64,000 nt of DNA from Comamonadaceae bacterium (GTDB lineage Bacteria; Pseudomonadota; Gammaproteobacteria; Burkholderiales; Burkholderiaceae_C): assembly GCA_947476285.1 (NCBI GenBank), contig CANJPU010000004.1:1-64000 (forward strand). Reading direction: 5' to 3'. Below, one piece after another: positions 50,307-59,645 of this stretch (positions are counted from its first letter, which is position 1; every line of letters starts with the position of its first letter). The notes beneath the pieces are model-generated. The model worked only from the letters and a program-made list of their open reading frames with translations, was not told the DNA's origin and made no database searches. Both the position numbers and the translations under genes were made by a program.

Positions 50307-51934
50307 GCATGCAAAAGCCATTCGCGATCACGCTCGACCCAGGCTCATCCCTGGCCAACAAGACAGGCTCGTGGCGCAGCGAGCGGCCGGTCTATGTGGA
50401 CCGCCTGCCGCCGTGCAATGCCCAGTGCCCGGCCGGGGAAGACATACAGGGCTGGCTCTATCACGCCGAAAGCGGAGACTACGAACGGGCCTGGCGCCAT
50501 CTCACGCGAGAGAACCCCTTCCCCGCGATCATGGGACGGGTGTGCTATCACTCCTGCGAAACCGTCTGCAATCGCGGCCGCCTGGACTCCGCCGTGGGCA
50601 TCAATTCGGTCGAACGGTTTCTGGGCGATGAGGCGCTGCGGCGCGGCTGGCAGTTCGATCCGCCATCCGTCGAATCGGGCAAGCATGTGCTGGTCGTGGG
50701 TGCCGGTCCCTGTGGCATGTCCGCCGCCTATCACCTGCGCCGGCTGGGGCATACCGTCACCGTCAAGGAAGCCGGACCCATGATGGGCGGCATGATGCGC
50801 TTTGGCATACCGAAATACCGGCTACCGCGCGACGTGCTCGATGCCGAGATGCAGCGCATCGTGAACATGGGCGTCGAGGTCGAGCTGGGCGCCAAAGTCG
50901 GCCGCATCACCGAAGGCATGCGCATGGGCGGTTTCGATGCCGCCTTTCTCGCCGTGGGCGCGCACATCGCGCGGCGCGCCTACATTCCGGCCAAGGACTC
51001 TTCGCGCATTCTGGATGCGGTGACTGTGCTGCGCTCCATGGAAGGCCAGGAACCACCCTTGCTGGGCCGTCGCGTCGTCGTCTATGGCGGGGGCAATACC
51101 GCGATCGATGTGGCCCGCACGGCCAAGCGTTTGGGCGCCACCGAGGCCGTGATCGTCTACCGCCGCACCCGCGAGAAAATGCCCGCACATGATTTCGAGG
51201 TCGAGGAAGCGTTGGAAGAAGGCGTGCTGGTCAAGTGGCTGTCCACCATCAAGCAGGCGGATGGAGGTGCTCTGACCATCGAGAAGATGACACTGGACGC
51301 ACAGGGCAATGCGCAACCCACCGGTCAATACGAGACGCTGCAGGCAGACAGCCTGGTACTGGCACTTGGCCAGGATGTGGATCTGTCATTGCTGGAGGGT
51401 GTGTCCGGCCTGGTGGTCAACGATGGCGTGGTGCAGGTCGATCCGCAGACCATGATGACCGGCCACACGGGCCTGTTCGCCGGCGGCGACATGGTGCCGG
51501 CCGAGCGCAACGTCACCGTCGCAGTCGGCCACGGCAAGAAGGCCGCGCGCCACATCGATGCCTGGCTGCGCGGCAAGCGCATTGAGCCCGCGCCCCGGCA
51601 CGCGCTGGCCAGCTTCGAACACATCAACACCTGGTACTACAGCGACGCACCCAAGACCGTGCGCCCTCAGCTTGAGCTGGCGCGGCGCACCAGCAGCTTC
51701 GATGAAGTGCAAGGCGGCCTCACCGAAGACAACGCCTTGTTCGAGGCGCGTCGGTGCCTGTCTTGCGGCAACTGCTTCGAATGCGACAACTGCTACGGCG
51801 TGTGCCCCGACAACGCGGTCATCAAGCTCGGCCCGGGCAAGCGCTTCCAGATCAATCTGGACTATTGCAAGGGCTGCGGCATGTGCGCCGCTGAATGCCC
51901 CTGCGGTGCGATCGAGATGGTGCCGCAGACATAG
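50303..51934 (+). CDS. NAD(P)H-flavoprotein fused to a ferredoxin domain
   Basis: A 543-residue protein of the GltD/dihydropyrimidine-dehydrogenase-like type. The N-terminal iron-sulfur region has [11 protein letters not shown] and [12 protein letters not shown]. The FAD fold has [17 protein letters not shown] (about 133) and the NAD(P) fold [17 protein letters not shown] (about 258). The C-terminal about 70 residues carry two [4Fe-4S] motifs, [18 protein letters not shown] and [14 protein letters not shown]. It probably moves electrons between NAD(P)H and the oxidoreductase core. In the anaerobic phenylglyoxylate dehydrogenase (Pad) I recall separate NAD(P)-flavin and ferredoxin subunits, so this may be a fused version. 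Confidence 0.85.
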   Translation: MSMQKPFAITLDPGSSLANKTGSWRSERPVYVDRLPPCNAQCPAGEDIQGWLYHAESGDYERAWRHLTRENPFPAIMGRVCYHSCETVCNRGRLDSAVGINSVERFLGDEALRRGWQFDPPSVESGKHVLVVGAGPCGMSAAYHLRRLGHTVTVKEAGPMMGGMMRFGIPKYRLPRDVLDAEMQRIVNMGVEVELGAKVGRITEGMRMGGFDAAFLAVGAHIARRAYIPAKDSSRILDAVTVLRSMEGQEPPLLGRRVVVYGGGNTAIDVARTAKRLGATEAVIVYRRTREKMPAHDFEVEEALEEGVLVKWLSTIKQADGGALTIEKMTLDAQGNAQPTGQYETLQADSLVLALGQDVDLSLLEGVSGLVVNDGVVQVDPQTMMTGHTGLFAGGDMVPAERNVTVAVGHGKKAARHIDAWLRGKRIEPAPRHALASFEHINTWYYSDAPKTVRPQLELARRTSSFDEVQGGLTEDNALFEARRCLSCGNCFECDNCYGVCPDNAVIKLGPGKRFQINLDYCKGCGMCAAECPCGAIEMVPQT

Positions 51935-51992
51935 CCCGCGTGCGAGGGCGGGCCCGACCGCGACCGGCGCGAACGCTCAATACAATCGGGGC

Positions 51993-52817
51993 ATGACCTT
52001 CATCGAGATGCTTCTGGATGCGCAGCAGCGCAACAACTCCATGCTCTGCGTGGGCCTGGATCCCGATCCCCAGCGCTTTCCTTCGGGCTTGCGTGGCGAT
52101 GCCAGCAAGATTCATGATTTCTGCGCCCGCATCGTCGATGCCACCGCCGACCTGGCGATCGCCTTTAAACCGCAGATTGCCTACTTCGCGGCGCACCGCG
52201 CCGAAGACCAGCTTGAAAAGCTGATGGAACACATGCGCCGCAACGCACCCCATGTACCCGTCATCCTGGACGCCAAGCGCGGCGACATCGGCTCCACCGC
52301 CGAGCAATATGCCAAGGAGGCCTTCGAGCGCTACGGCGCCGATGCGGTCACGCTCTCGCCCTTCATGGGTTTTGACTCGGTGCAGCCTTATCTGAAATAC
52401 CAAGGCAAGGGCGCCTTCCTTCTTTGCCGCACCTCCAATCCTGGCGGCGACGATCTGCAGAGCCAGCGCCTGTCCAGCGTTGAAGGCGAGCCACTGCTGT
52501 ACGAGCACATTGCGCGGCTGGCGCAGGGGCCATGGAACCTCAATGGTCAGTTGGGCCTGGTGGTTGGCGCCACGTATCCGGCGGAGATCGAGCGGGTGCG
52601 CCACGTCGCGCCCAGCCTGCCTTTGCTGATACCCGGCGTTGGTGCGCAGGGCGGTGACGCCGCCGCGACGGTCAAGGCCGGCTGGCGGCCCGATGCGCCC
52701 ATCGTGGTGAACTCATCCCGGGCGATTCTCTATGCCTCCAGTGGCGATGATTTCGCGCAAGCCGCCCGGCGCGAGGCGATGAAGACACGCGACACCTTGC
52801 AAGAAGCCAGACCCTGA
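51993..52817 (+). CDS. pyrF: Orotidine 5'-phosphate decarboxylase
   Basis: A 274-residue enzyme making UMP from orotidine 5'-phosphate. It begins with the long form [15 protein letters not shown], the catalytic [16 protein letters not shown] (the Lys and the two Asp), then [16 protein letters not shown] and the phosphate-binding [13 protein letters not shown]. This is the longer pyrF type found in actinobacteria and many proteobacteria. It is cytosolic. It follows the oxidoreductase operon by 58 bases. Confidence 0.94.
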   Translation: MTFIEMLLDAQQRNNSMLCVGLDPDPQRFPSGLRGDASKIHDFCARIVDATADLAIAFKPQIAYFAAHRAEDQLEKLMEHMRRNAPHVPVILDAKRGDIGSTAEQYAKEAFERYGADAVTLSPFMGFDSVQPYLKYQGKGAFLLCRTSNPGGDDLQSQRLSSVEGEPLLYEHIARLAQGPWNLNGQLGLVVGATYPAEIERVRHVAPSLPLLIPGVGAQGGDAAATVKAGWRPDAPIVVNSSRAILYASSGDDFAQAARREAMKTRDTLQEARP

Positions 52818-52823
52818 GGCCGA

Positions 52824-53867
52824 CTACTTGCCAAACAAATGGCTGATCGCTTCCAGGCTTTGCGTGATCTCGCCGCGTTCGAGTTTGCGGGTAAGGTCCA
52901 CCATCGCACTGTGATGCGGCACTGGCAAGCCCGCCTCGGCGGCTTTCTTCACCACGAAGCCGTTGATTGATTCGGCCTCCATGCGCCGGCCGCGCTTCCA
53001 GTCGTGCAGAGTCGAAGCCTGTCCGTCTTCCCGAATCCGATCGGCCCATGCGTAAAGGGCGGCGTCCAGCTTGCGTTCATCCTCGGCGCTGGTGATGGAG
53101 GAAAGCCATTGCGCGGGGCTGACACCGCAGATGTTCTCCAGCTCAAAACCCAGGGCTGTTCCTACCTGTATGGCCTCTTGCCCCAGTCGCATCGCGAGAT
53201 GGCGCGGTCCATCTTGCCGATACATCTGAACCAGGCCGATGCCGGTCACTGCACCGGTGGCGCTGCCCATGGAGTTGATGGTGAGTTTGGACCAGCGCTC
53301 GCCCCACAGGTTGGTCGTCACCTTGGCCACGTCGGCTGTTGAAAGCGCCTGGGCAATGGCGGTGGCACGGCGCGTCACGCGCCCGTGCATCTCGCCCACG
53401 CGGAACACCGCGTAGTCCGGGCTGGAGGGGTGATACCAGCGCACGATCTGGCCGGGCTCGCGCACTTCCACGCCGATGGTGTTGAGCACGCAGCCCAGCA
53501 CCCGGTTGTAGCCCACGATGCGCGCCATGGCCTCTTCGTTGAAGCTGTTTTGCAGGGAGACCACCACGCCCGTGGGCGACAGGTAGTCTTTGATGAGGGC
53601 AGTGGACCACTCGGTGTCATAGGACTTCACGCAGATCAGCGCCACGTCCACCGGGTCCGAATGCAGGCGCTGCACCTCGTGAATATGCAGCGCCTTGACC
53701 GGCACGCGAAAGTCGCCGCTGGTGCCCTCGATGCGCGCGCCATCGCGCTTCATCGCCTCGATGTGCTCGGGCCACTGATCGATCAGTGTCACCTTACGAC
53801 CTGAGCGGGTCATGGTGGCGCCTATGAACGCGCCCACCGAACCGGCGCCAACAATTGCGAAATGCAT
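52824..53867 (-). CDS. Ketopantoate-reductase-like protein, copy 1
   Basis: A 347-residue protein with the Rossmann start MHFAIVGAGSVGAFIGATM and the C-terminal ketopantoate reductase domain (NLWGERWSKLTINSMGS has the catalytic Lys region). It is closely similar to the next gene over its whole length (same motifs DQWPEH, HEVQRL, LCVKSYDT or ICVKSYDT, LWGERWSK, RRMEAESING), so the two arose by duplication. Both are unlike the third family member at 33919. The substrate is unknown; a 2-oxo or 3-oxo acid is likely. Confidence 0.83.
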   Translation of the reverse strand: MHFAIVGAGSVGAFIGATMTRSGRKVTLIDQWPEHIEAMKRDGARIEGTSGDFRVPVKALHIHEVQRLHSDPVDVALICVKSYDTEWSTALIKDYLSPTGVVVSLQNSFNEEAMARIVGYNRVLGCVLNTIGVEVREPGQIVRWYHPSSPDYAVFRVGEMHGRVTRRATAIAQALSTADVAKVTTNLWGERWSKLTINSMGSATGAVTGIGLVQMYRQDGPRHLAMRLGQEAIQVGTALGFELENICGVSPAQWLSSITSAEDERKLDAALYAWADRIREDGQASTLHDWKRGRRMEAESINGFVVKKAAEAGLPVPHHSAMVDLTRKLERGEITQSLEAISHLFGK

Positions 53868-53872
53868 TGCAA

Positions 53873-54913
53873 CTACTCCTTCAGATACTCAAGGGCGGCA
53901 GCCTGATCCAGGCGTTCGCCACGTTCGATGCGATGGGTCAGCGCGACGATCTTCGCGTGCGTGGGAACGGCGGCGCCGACCTCGGCCGCGCGCTGCACCA
54001 CCAGGCCGTTGATGTGATCGGTTTCCATGCGACGGCCGCGCCGCAGATCGTGCAGCGAAGAAGTCTGCCCGTCCTCGCGGATGCGAAGCGTCCATTTCTC
54101 CAGCGAACGTTCGATGTGCTGGCGGGCCTGCGCGTCGCTTCGTCCATCCAGCCATACCTGGGGCGCAACGCCGCAAATGTCCTCCAGCTCGAAGCCCAGG
54201 CGCTGGCCGACATCGATGGCTTCCTGCACCAGTCGAATCGAGATTGCGCAGGTCACCGGGTCGCGGTACATCGCCAGCAACCCGATGCCGAAAATCGCGC
54301 ACAGGCCGCTGCCCATCGCGTTGTGCGTCACCTTGGACCAACGCTCGCCCCACAGGTTGCTGGTGACAGTGGTGTTGTCGGCGCATTGCATCGCCTCTGC
54401 CAGCGCCTTGGCGCGGGCAGTGATGCGGCCGTGCACCTCGCCGATGCGAAACACCGGAAAACCTGGCGGGGCCGGCGGCGCCCAGCGCACCACATGGCCC
54501 GGCCCGTGCAGCTCCACCCCGATGGTGTTGACAATGCAACCCACTACCCTGTCCCAGCCCAGAACGCCGGCGATGGTCTGCTCGTTCAAGCTGTTCTGCG
54601 CCGAGGCCACGAAGCCCTGGGGCGCCAGGTAGTCCTTGAGCAAGGCAGCCGACCATGCCGTGTCATATGACTTCACGCACAGCAGCGCCACATCGATTGG
54701 ATCGGTGATCAGGCGCTGCACCTCGTGCAGGTGCAGGGCATTGACCCTCAATTGAAACGTCTCGTCAGTGCACTCGACTTGCAAGCCCTTGCCGCGCATC
54801 GCGTTCACATGCTCGGGCCACTGGTCGATGAAAGTCACCTTCAAGCCGGCGCGCGCCATGCGAGCGCCAATGTAGGCGCCGACCGATCCGGCGCCCATGA
54901 TCGCGTAGTGCAT
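53873..54913 (-). CDS. Ketopantoate-reductase-like protein, copy 2
   Basis: A 346-residue protein that starts MHYAIMGAGSVGAYIG and shares long segments with copy 1 (5 bases downstream): NTIGVE, the DQWPEH segment, SNLWGERWSKVTHNAMGSG and HDLRRGRRME. An alternative GTG start at 54949 overlaps the stop of the Bug gene (GTGA), which would couple the two, and would add 12 residues. I prefer ATG 54913 because copy 1 starts there. The same operon continues from the cupin gene through a Bug protein to both reductases. Confidence 0.83.
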   Translation of the reverse strand: MHYAIMGAGSVGAYIGARMARAGLKVTFIDQWPEHVNAMRGKGLQVECTDETFQLRVNALHLHEVQRLITDPIDVALLCVKSYDTAWSAALLKDYLAPQGFVASAQNSLNEQTIAGVLGWDRVVGCIVNTIGVELHGPGHVVRWAPPAPPGFPVFRIGEVHGRITARAKALAEAMQCADNTTVTSNLWGERWSKVTHNAMGSGLCAIFGIGLLAMYRDPVTCAISIRLVQEAIDVGQRLGFELEDICGVAPQVWLDGRSDAQARQHIERSLEKWTLRIREDGQTSSLHDLRRGRRMETDHINGLVVQRAAEVGAAVPTHAKIVALTHRIERGERLDQAAALEYLKE

Positions 54914-54945
54914 CTGGCTTGGCCTTTGCGTGCTGCGCGGCTCGC

Positions 54946-55926
54946 TCACTCGGCCTTGATCTTGGCCGTGTTGGCGATGGTGCGGTAGGAGCTGATGTCC
55001 TGTAGCTGAAGCTTGCGCAGCTCTTCTGGTGTGCTGCCCACCACGTCGGCGCCAAGCTGCTCCAGGCGCTGGGTGAACTCGGGTGTGCGCAGGAAGCTCA
55101 CGATGTCAGCGTTGAGCTTCTGGATGATCGCCGGTGGCGTCGCGGCGGGTGCGAACACTGCCAACCATTGGCCCACTTCAAAACCCGGCAGCCCCGATTC
55201 GGCAATGGTTGGTACCTGAGGCAGTTGAGCCGAGCGTTCAGTGGATGTCAGGGCAATCACGCGCATCTTGCCCGTCTTGATGTGGGCCATGACCGAGGGG
55301 GTTGCCAGGAATCCAAAGCTCACGTGTCCGGCCAGCAAGTCGTTGATGAACGGCGCCGCGCCCTTGTAGGGCACATGGACCATGTCCACCTGCCCTCGGA
55401 TCTTGAGCAACTCGCCGGCAAAGTGTTGCGGTGTGGCGATGCCCGGGGTGGCGTAGGCGATCTTGCCGGGCGAGGCCTTGGCCATCTTCAGCAAATCGGC
55501 CAGAGTATGGATGGGCGTGGACGGATGAACCAGCAAAGCCACCGGCACCCGGGCCAGCAATGTCACCGGCGCGAGATCGCGCACCGGGTCGTAGGCCATC
55601 TGCGGGAACACGGCGACGTTCATGCCGACCTCGCTGGACGCGCTGAACAGCAGTGTGTAGCCGTCGGCCGGTGACTTGGCCACCGCGTCAGTGCCTATCA
55701 TCCCGCTGCCGCCGCCGCGGTTCTCAACCACCACGGGCTGGCCCCATTTGCCGCTCAGGTGTTGGCCGATCGCCCGGGCAATGGTATCGAGCGAGCCGCC
55801 CGCCGGATACGGAACGATGACCTTCACCGCCTTGTTGGGGAAGTTGTCTTGCGCCAGCGCTGCTGAAAACGGAAACGCCAGCGCGCACAGAGCGGCAGCC
55901 AAACCCGCGAAAAGTTGCTTGTTCAT
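54946..55926 (-). CDS. Bug/TctC family periplasmic solute-binding protein
   Basis: A 326-residue exported protein. The signal peptide is KQLFAGLAAALCALAFPFSAALAQ. The mature part has VKVIVPYPAGGSLDTIARAIGQ, VVVENRGGGSGMIGTDAVAKS and SPADGYTLLFS. It likely binds the acid that the neighbouring enzymes degrade. It is the second gene of the unit cupin, Bug, reductase, reductase. The ligand is unknown. Confidence 0.88.
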   Translation of the reverse strand: MNKQLFAGLAAALCALAFPFSAALAQDNFPNKAVKVIVPYPAGGSLDTIARAIGQHLSGKWGQPVVVENRGGGSGMIGTDAVAKSPADGYTLLFSASSEVGMNVAVFPQMAYDPVRDLAPVTLLARVPVALLVHPSTPIHTLADLLKMAKASPGKIAYATPGIATPQHFAGELLKIRGQVDMVHVPYKGAAPFINDLLAGHVSFGFLATPSVMAHIKTGKMRVIALTSTERSAQLPQVPTIAESGLPGFEVGQWLAVFAPAATPPAIIQKLNADIVSFLRTPEFTQRLEQLGADVVGSTPEELRKLQLQDISSYRTIANTAKIKAE

Positions 55927-55960
55927 GTCTTATTCCTGGTTCCGCCCTGGGGCGTACGCG

Positions 55961-56353
55961 TCAAACAATGATGGCATCGGCCGAGAAGCGGCGCATCGGT
56001 GCCCACATCACTACGAGGATGGTGTCCTCGATGGCAGTTGCCATGTGGGGCACGCCTGGCGGTATGGCCAGCACGTCGCCCGGCAGCAGCATCTCCTTGC
56101 GCGGCACGTCGCCGTCCTTCACGCCGAATTCGATTTTGCCGGACAGGCACATCACGATTTGCGGCTCCACGTCGTGCGAATGCCAGTCTTCAGTGCCGCC
56201 GGCGGTCCATGCGAACTTTGAGAAACCCAGCTCGCCGACCTTCACCGGTTTGTAGCGCAGGCCTGAATTGATGGTGCCGCCGCCGCCCCGGCCCGGGGGT
56301 GTGAGAAACGGCTTCCATTCAACCTTGTCGTAATCGATCTTGACTGCGCCCAT
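55961..56353 (-). CDS. Small cupin-domain protein
   Basis: A 130-residue single-domain cupin. The two conserved motifs are present: GGTEDWHSHDVEPQIVMCLSG with the metal His pair and Glu, and PGDVLAIPPGVPHMATA with the third His. It may be a small metal-dependent enzyme (isomerase, dioxygenase or decarboxylase) or a sensor. It has a good ribosome site (AAGGAG). It is the first gene of the minus-strand unit and has a weak sigma-54-like promoter upstream. Confidence 0.87.
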   Translation of the reverse strand: MGAVKIDYDKVEWKPFLTPPGRGGGGTINSGLRYKPVKVGELGFSKFAWTAGGTEDWHSHDVEPQIVMCLSGKIEFGVKDGDVPRKEMLLPGDVLAIPPGVPHMATAIEDTILVVMWAPMRRFSADAIIV

Positions 56354-56424
56354 CTTGATACTCCTTCGTTGGCGAAAATGCCTGTGGTGTGCCCTGCGCC
56401 ATGCAGGGAATTTTGAGCTACATA

Positions 56425-56440
56425 TGAAAGATTCGTGCCA
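56425..56440 (-). promoter_or_regulatory. Weak sigma-54-like promoter before the cupin unit
   Basis: On the minus strand TGGCACG-AATC-TTTCA has a perfect -24 part and the right spacing, but the -12 GC is TC. A start near 56412 would give a leader of about 60 bases. It mirrors the good sigma-54 promoter of the divergent gene. Confidence 0.4.
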
Positions 56441-56592
56441 TGGGTCAAAGCCCCTGCTAAACGACCGACTGCGCTCCTGCCGCCTGAGTTGCCTTTGCCT
56501 CAATGTCCCGCACAATGTAGCCATCGAATACAGATGCTGGCAGAGCCTACAGTAACTGCTCCAAACGCGCCATGGCTTGTGCTGTATGGGCA

Positions 56593-56608
56593 TGGCATGT
56601 CTATTGCA
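56593..56608 (+). promoter_or_regulatory. Sigma-54 promoter of the second Bug gene
   Basis: TGGCATG-TCTA-TTGCA matches the -24/-12 consensus with GG at 56594-56595, GC at 56606-56607 and 10 bases between. The transcript would start near 56619, 32 bases before ATG 56651. Confidence 0.8.
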
Positions 56609-56650
56609 CACCTGCATTGCATATCCAACATCGGATACGGGAACCAAGCA

Positions 56651-57664
56651 ATGACCAATCGACACACGCATCACGCACAGGGGCCTTTGTGCATCTCGCG
56701 GCGTATGGGCCTGACCGCGGCGCTGGGCGCTGCGCTGGCAATGCTGGGCGCGGCGCCAGTTGGCGCGCAAACGGCCTTCACCAAGACCATCACTCTGGTC
56801 GTGCCCACGGCTGCGGGCGGCGGCAGCGATGCGGTTGCGCGCACACTGGCACCGATCTTGTCCGCAGCGCTGGGGCAACCAGTCGTGGTGGAAAACAAGC
56901 TGGGCGCGGGCGGCTCAATCGCGGCAACGGCCGTGGCGCGGGCACCGGCCGATGGCCACACCCTGCTGGTGGGCAGCAGCGCCACGCACGGTGCCAATCC
57001 CAGCCTGTACAAGAGTCTGTCCTATGACCCGATCAAGGACTTTGCCCCGGTCGTTCCCATCGGCAGTTTTCTTTTCGGGCTGGTAGCGCATCCCAGCGTA
57101 CCGGCCAGCGGCATCAAGGAACTGGTGGCCTACGCCAAGGCCAATCCAGGCAAGCTCACCTACGCTGGCGTGAGCTCCACCAGCATCGTGATGACCGAGA
57201 CCATGCTGCGCGGCGCGGGCGTCGATGTGCTGAAGATTCCTCACCGCAGCGCCGCCATTGCCTTGCCCGACCTGATCGCCGGGCGCATTTCCATGGCGGT
57301 GCTCGATCTGGCCACCGGCGGCCCCATGGTTCGCGACGGCAAACTGCGCCTGTTGGCCATTACCTCGCGCGATCGCAGCTCGCTGTTTCCGGACACGCCA
57401 ACCATCAGCGAAAGCGTGGTGCCGGGCTTTGCGGTGGAGTCCTGGATCGGCCTGTTCGCGCCGGCGCAATCGCCTGCGGCACTGGTCGAAAAAATGAACG
57501 CTGCCGTGGTGGCGGCGCTGGCGCGCCCCGAGGTCAAGGCCCGATTCGCATCGCTGTCCTTTGACATTCGCGCGTCTTCAGTTGGGGAGTTCCGCGATTT
57601 CGTGCCAAAGGAAATCGACAAGTTCACCCGGCTGGTGCGCGCCGCCGGCATTGAGGCAGAGTAG
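56651..57664 (+). CDS. Bug/TctC family periplasmic solute-binding protein
   Basis: A 337-residue exported protein. The N-terminus has SRRMGLTAALGAALAML, a Tat-like signal, with cleavage near GAQ. The mature part shows TITLVVPTAAGGGSDAVARTLAP, VVENKLGAGGSIAA and APADGHTLL. It is transcribed alone, behind a sigma-54 promoter, and converges on the activator gene. With the neighbour at 54946 it gives two Bug proteins in one island. Confidence 0.88.
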   Translation: MTNRHTHHAQGPLCISRRMGLTAALGAALAMLGAAPVGAQTAFTKTITLVVPTAAGGGSDAVARTLAPILSAALGQPVVVENKLGAGGSIAATAVARAPADGHTLLVGSSATHGANPSLYKSLSYDPIKDFAPVVPIGSFLFGLVAHPSVPASGIKELVAYAKANPGKLTYAGVSSTSIVMTETMLRGAGVDVLKIPHRSAAIALPDLIAGRISMAVLDLATGGPMVRDGKLRLLAITSRDRSSLFPDTPTISESVVPGFAVESWIGLFAPAQSPAALVEKMNAAVVAALARPEVKARFASLSFDIRASSVGEFRDFVPKEIDKFTRLVRAAGIEAE

Positions 57665-57690
57665 GCGCTCACAAGCGCCGCATGGGCCAG

Positions 57691-59421
57691 CTATGGCTGA
57701 GAGCCTGGCTTGGTCTGGGCTGGAACAGGCGCGCGGCGAACCCAGTCCAGCCCGGTTTCAGACAGGCGCTTGTACAGGTAGGAGCGGGAAATGCCCAACT
57801 CGGCTGCAACCCGCAGCTTGTTGCCTTTGTGGCGCTTCATCGATTCGCGGATCAGGTTCTCTTCCACCAAACCGACGGCTTCGCGTACCGAGCTGCCAGC
57901 CGCGACGTCCAGCGTTGCCGACGCCGGCGCTGTCAAGGCGATTGCAGCGTCGGTGAGGACGGCAGGTTCCGCAGCCGCTTGCTTTTGCAAGCCCTGACGT
58001 GAGAAGTCCTGGATGGTGAGCTCATCGGACTCGGCAAAAATCGCCGCTCCCTCCACCGCATGCATCAGTTGGCGCACATTGCCTGGCCAGGCTTGCGCCT
58101 GCAAAAACTCGATCACGCCTGGCCCGAGGCGTTTGATGCGGGTGGAGTGGCGCCGAGCGAATTCCGACAGCGCCTGCTCGGCCAGCAATTCGATGTCTTG
58201 CGCATGCTCGCGCAGTGCGGGCAGTTGAATGGTCACACCGCTTAGCCGATAGAACAGGTCCAGCCGGAACTCGCCCGAGTCGATCATGCTGGCGAAATTG
58301 CGATTGGTGGCCGAGATCAGCCGGAAGTTGGAGTGCCGGGCCTTGTCGCCGCCCACGCGCTCGAATGATCCATCCTGCAGCACGCGCAAGAGCTTGACCT
58401 GAATCTCCAGCGGCATGTCGCCGATCTCATCGAAAAACAAAGTGCCCTTGTCGGCCTGCTCGAACTTGCCGCGCCGCCCTTTCTTTTCCGCGCCAGTGAA
58501 AGAGCCGGGCTCGTAGCCGAACAGCTCGCTCTCGACCAGGCTGGCGGGCATGGCGGCGGCATTGATCATCACCATGGTTTGCTCGCGGCGTTTGCTGAGC
58601 TGATGAATCGCATGGGCGGCCAGCTCCTTGCCGCTGCCGCTCTCACCAATCAGCAGCACCGGCACGTCCAGTGGCGCCACGCGAGCGATCTGCTCCTTGA
58701 GTTGGCGGATCGCGGCGCTGGTGCCGACAATCTGGTCCAGGCCGCGCTGGCGCCCTCTCAGGCTGGAGAGTTCTGCCTTGTAGGAGGATAGCTGCGAGCG
58801 CAGGCGGATCACCTCGGCACTGAGCGACTGCAGTTGTTCCGGCCCCTTGAACATGATGTGCCCGACCGCACCGACGAGCTCCCCCTCCGGGTCGGTGATC
58901 GGGATGCGGGTCACCACCCGGGTCTTGCCTTTCATGGTGATGAGCGCGCCGACTTCGGCCTTGCCGGTGCGTGCGACCTCGTGCAGGCGGCTGTTCTCGA
59001 TCACCTCGGTCACGTGCCGCCCCGCCGCCTCGCCGCGGCCCAGCCCCAACTCATGTTCATGTACCGGACTGAGAAAGCGCATCAGGCCCTGGCGGTCGAC
59101 CACGGCCATCGCATCGTAGGGGTTGGTCAGCACCTGGCGGAAGATGTCGCCGGCGAATTCGACGGTGGCGGCAAACTCGAACAGCACGTCGCGGTCGGGG
59201 TGCCTGTGCATAACGAATGCCACCGCCTCCTCGGAGGAGATGACCACTGCCGAATAGTGTTGCCCCTGGACCTCGACCGTCAGGATCGCGCGGCCCTGGG
59301 CATCGGTCTGGCGCCAGCGGCGCACCATCGCCTGCGCAATGGCGTCGTTGGTGGCCAGGCCGGCGGCGAAGCGGATGTCTCCGGCCCGTGTCAGGACCAG
59401 AAATCCCTTGTCTGTCTCCAT
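57691..59421 (-). CDS. Sigma-54-dependent activator with PAS sensor domain
   Basis: A 576-residue regulator. The N-terminal about 85 residues are a sensor region of unknown type. A PAS-like domain follows (about 95-195, ending TDPEGELVGAVGHIMF). The AAA+ domain has Walker A GESGSGKE (259-266), GSFTGA (306-311; normal GAFTGA has Ala), and the Walker B FFDEIGDMPLE. A Fis-type helix-turn-helix ends the protein (RESMKRHKGNKLRVAAELGISRS). It probably controls the flanking sigma-54 promoters. ATG 59421 is chosen by family alignment. Confidence 0.9.
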   Translation of the reverse strand: METDKGFLVLTRAGDIRFAAGLATNDAIAQAMVRRWRQTDAQGRAILTVEVQGQHYSAVVISSEEAVAFVMHRHPDRDVLFEFAATVEFAGDIFRQVLTNPYDAMAVVDRQGLMRFLSPVHEHELGLGRGEAAGRHVTEVIENSRLHEVARTGKAEVGALITMKGKTRVVTRIPITDPEGELVGAVGHIMFKGPEQLQSLSAEVIRLRSQLSSYKAELSSLRGRQRGLDQIVGTSAAIRQLKEQIARVAPLDVPVLLIGESGSGKELAAHAIHQLSKRREQTMVMINAAAMPASLVESELFGYEPGSFTGAEKKGRRGKFEQADKGTLFFDEIGDMPLEIQVKLLRVLQDGSFERVGGDKARHSNFRLISATNRNFASMIDSGEFRLDLFYRLSGVTIQLPALREHAQDIELLAEQALSEFARRHSTRIKRLGPGVIEFLQAQAWPGNVRQLMHAVEGAAIFAESDELTIQDFSRQGLQKQAAAEPAVLTDAAIALTAPASATLDVAAGSSVREAVGLVEENLIRESMKRHKGNKLRVAAELGISRSYLYKRLSETGLDWVRRAPVPAQTKPGSQP

Positions 59422-59597
59422 CGAAAATACGTCCTTGTGGCTGCAGGCCGTGGCACAGTGTATGCCAAGTGATGATCCCGGCATGAAGCCCACTGGCCGG
59501 GGCGTCTTTGTGCGACTGCCAGACTTTCCCACCGGCAATTGTCTTTGGCACAGACAAAAAAGCCGGCCGCAAAGGGTGGAAAGCCGGTGTTTGAGCT

Positions 59598-59613
59598 TGG
59601 CATCAAGCTTGCG
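59598..59613 (+). promoter_or_regulatory. Sigma-54 promoter of the acyl-CoA dehydrogenase operon
   Basis: TGGCATC-AAGC-TTGCG has GG at 59599-59600, GC at 59611-59612 and 10 bases between, only the last base differing from the consensus -12. A start near 59625 is expected. A perfect TTGTCT-N7-AGACAA repeat at 59539-59557 is a candidate activator site. Confidence 0.75.
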
Positions 59614-59645
59614 GGAAGGCAGCTTGAACTCGCAAGCCTAGACAC

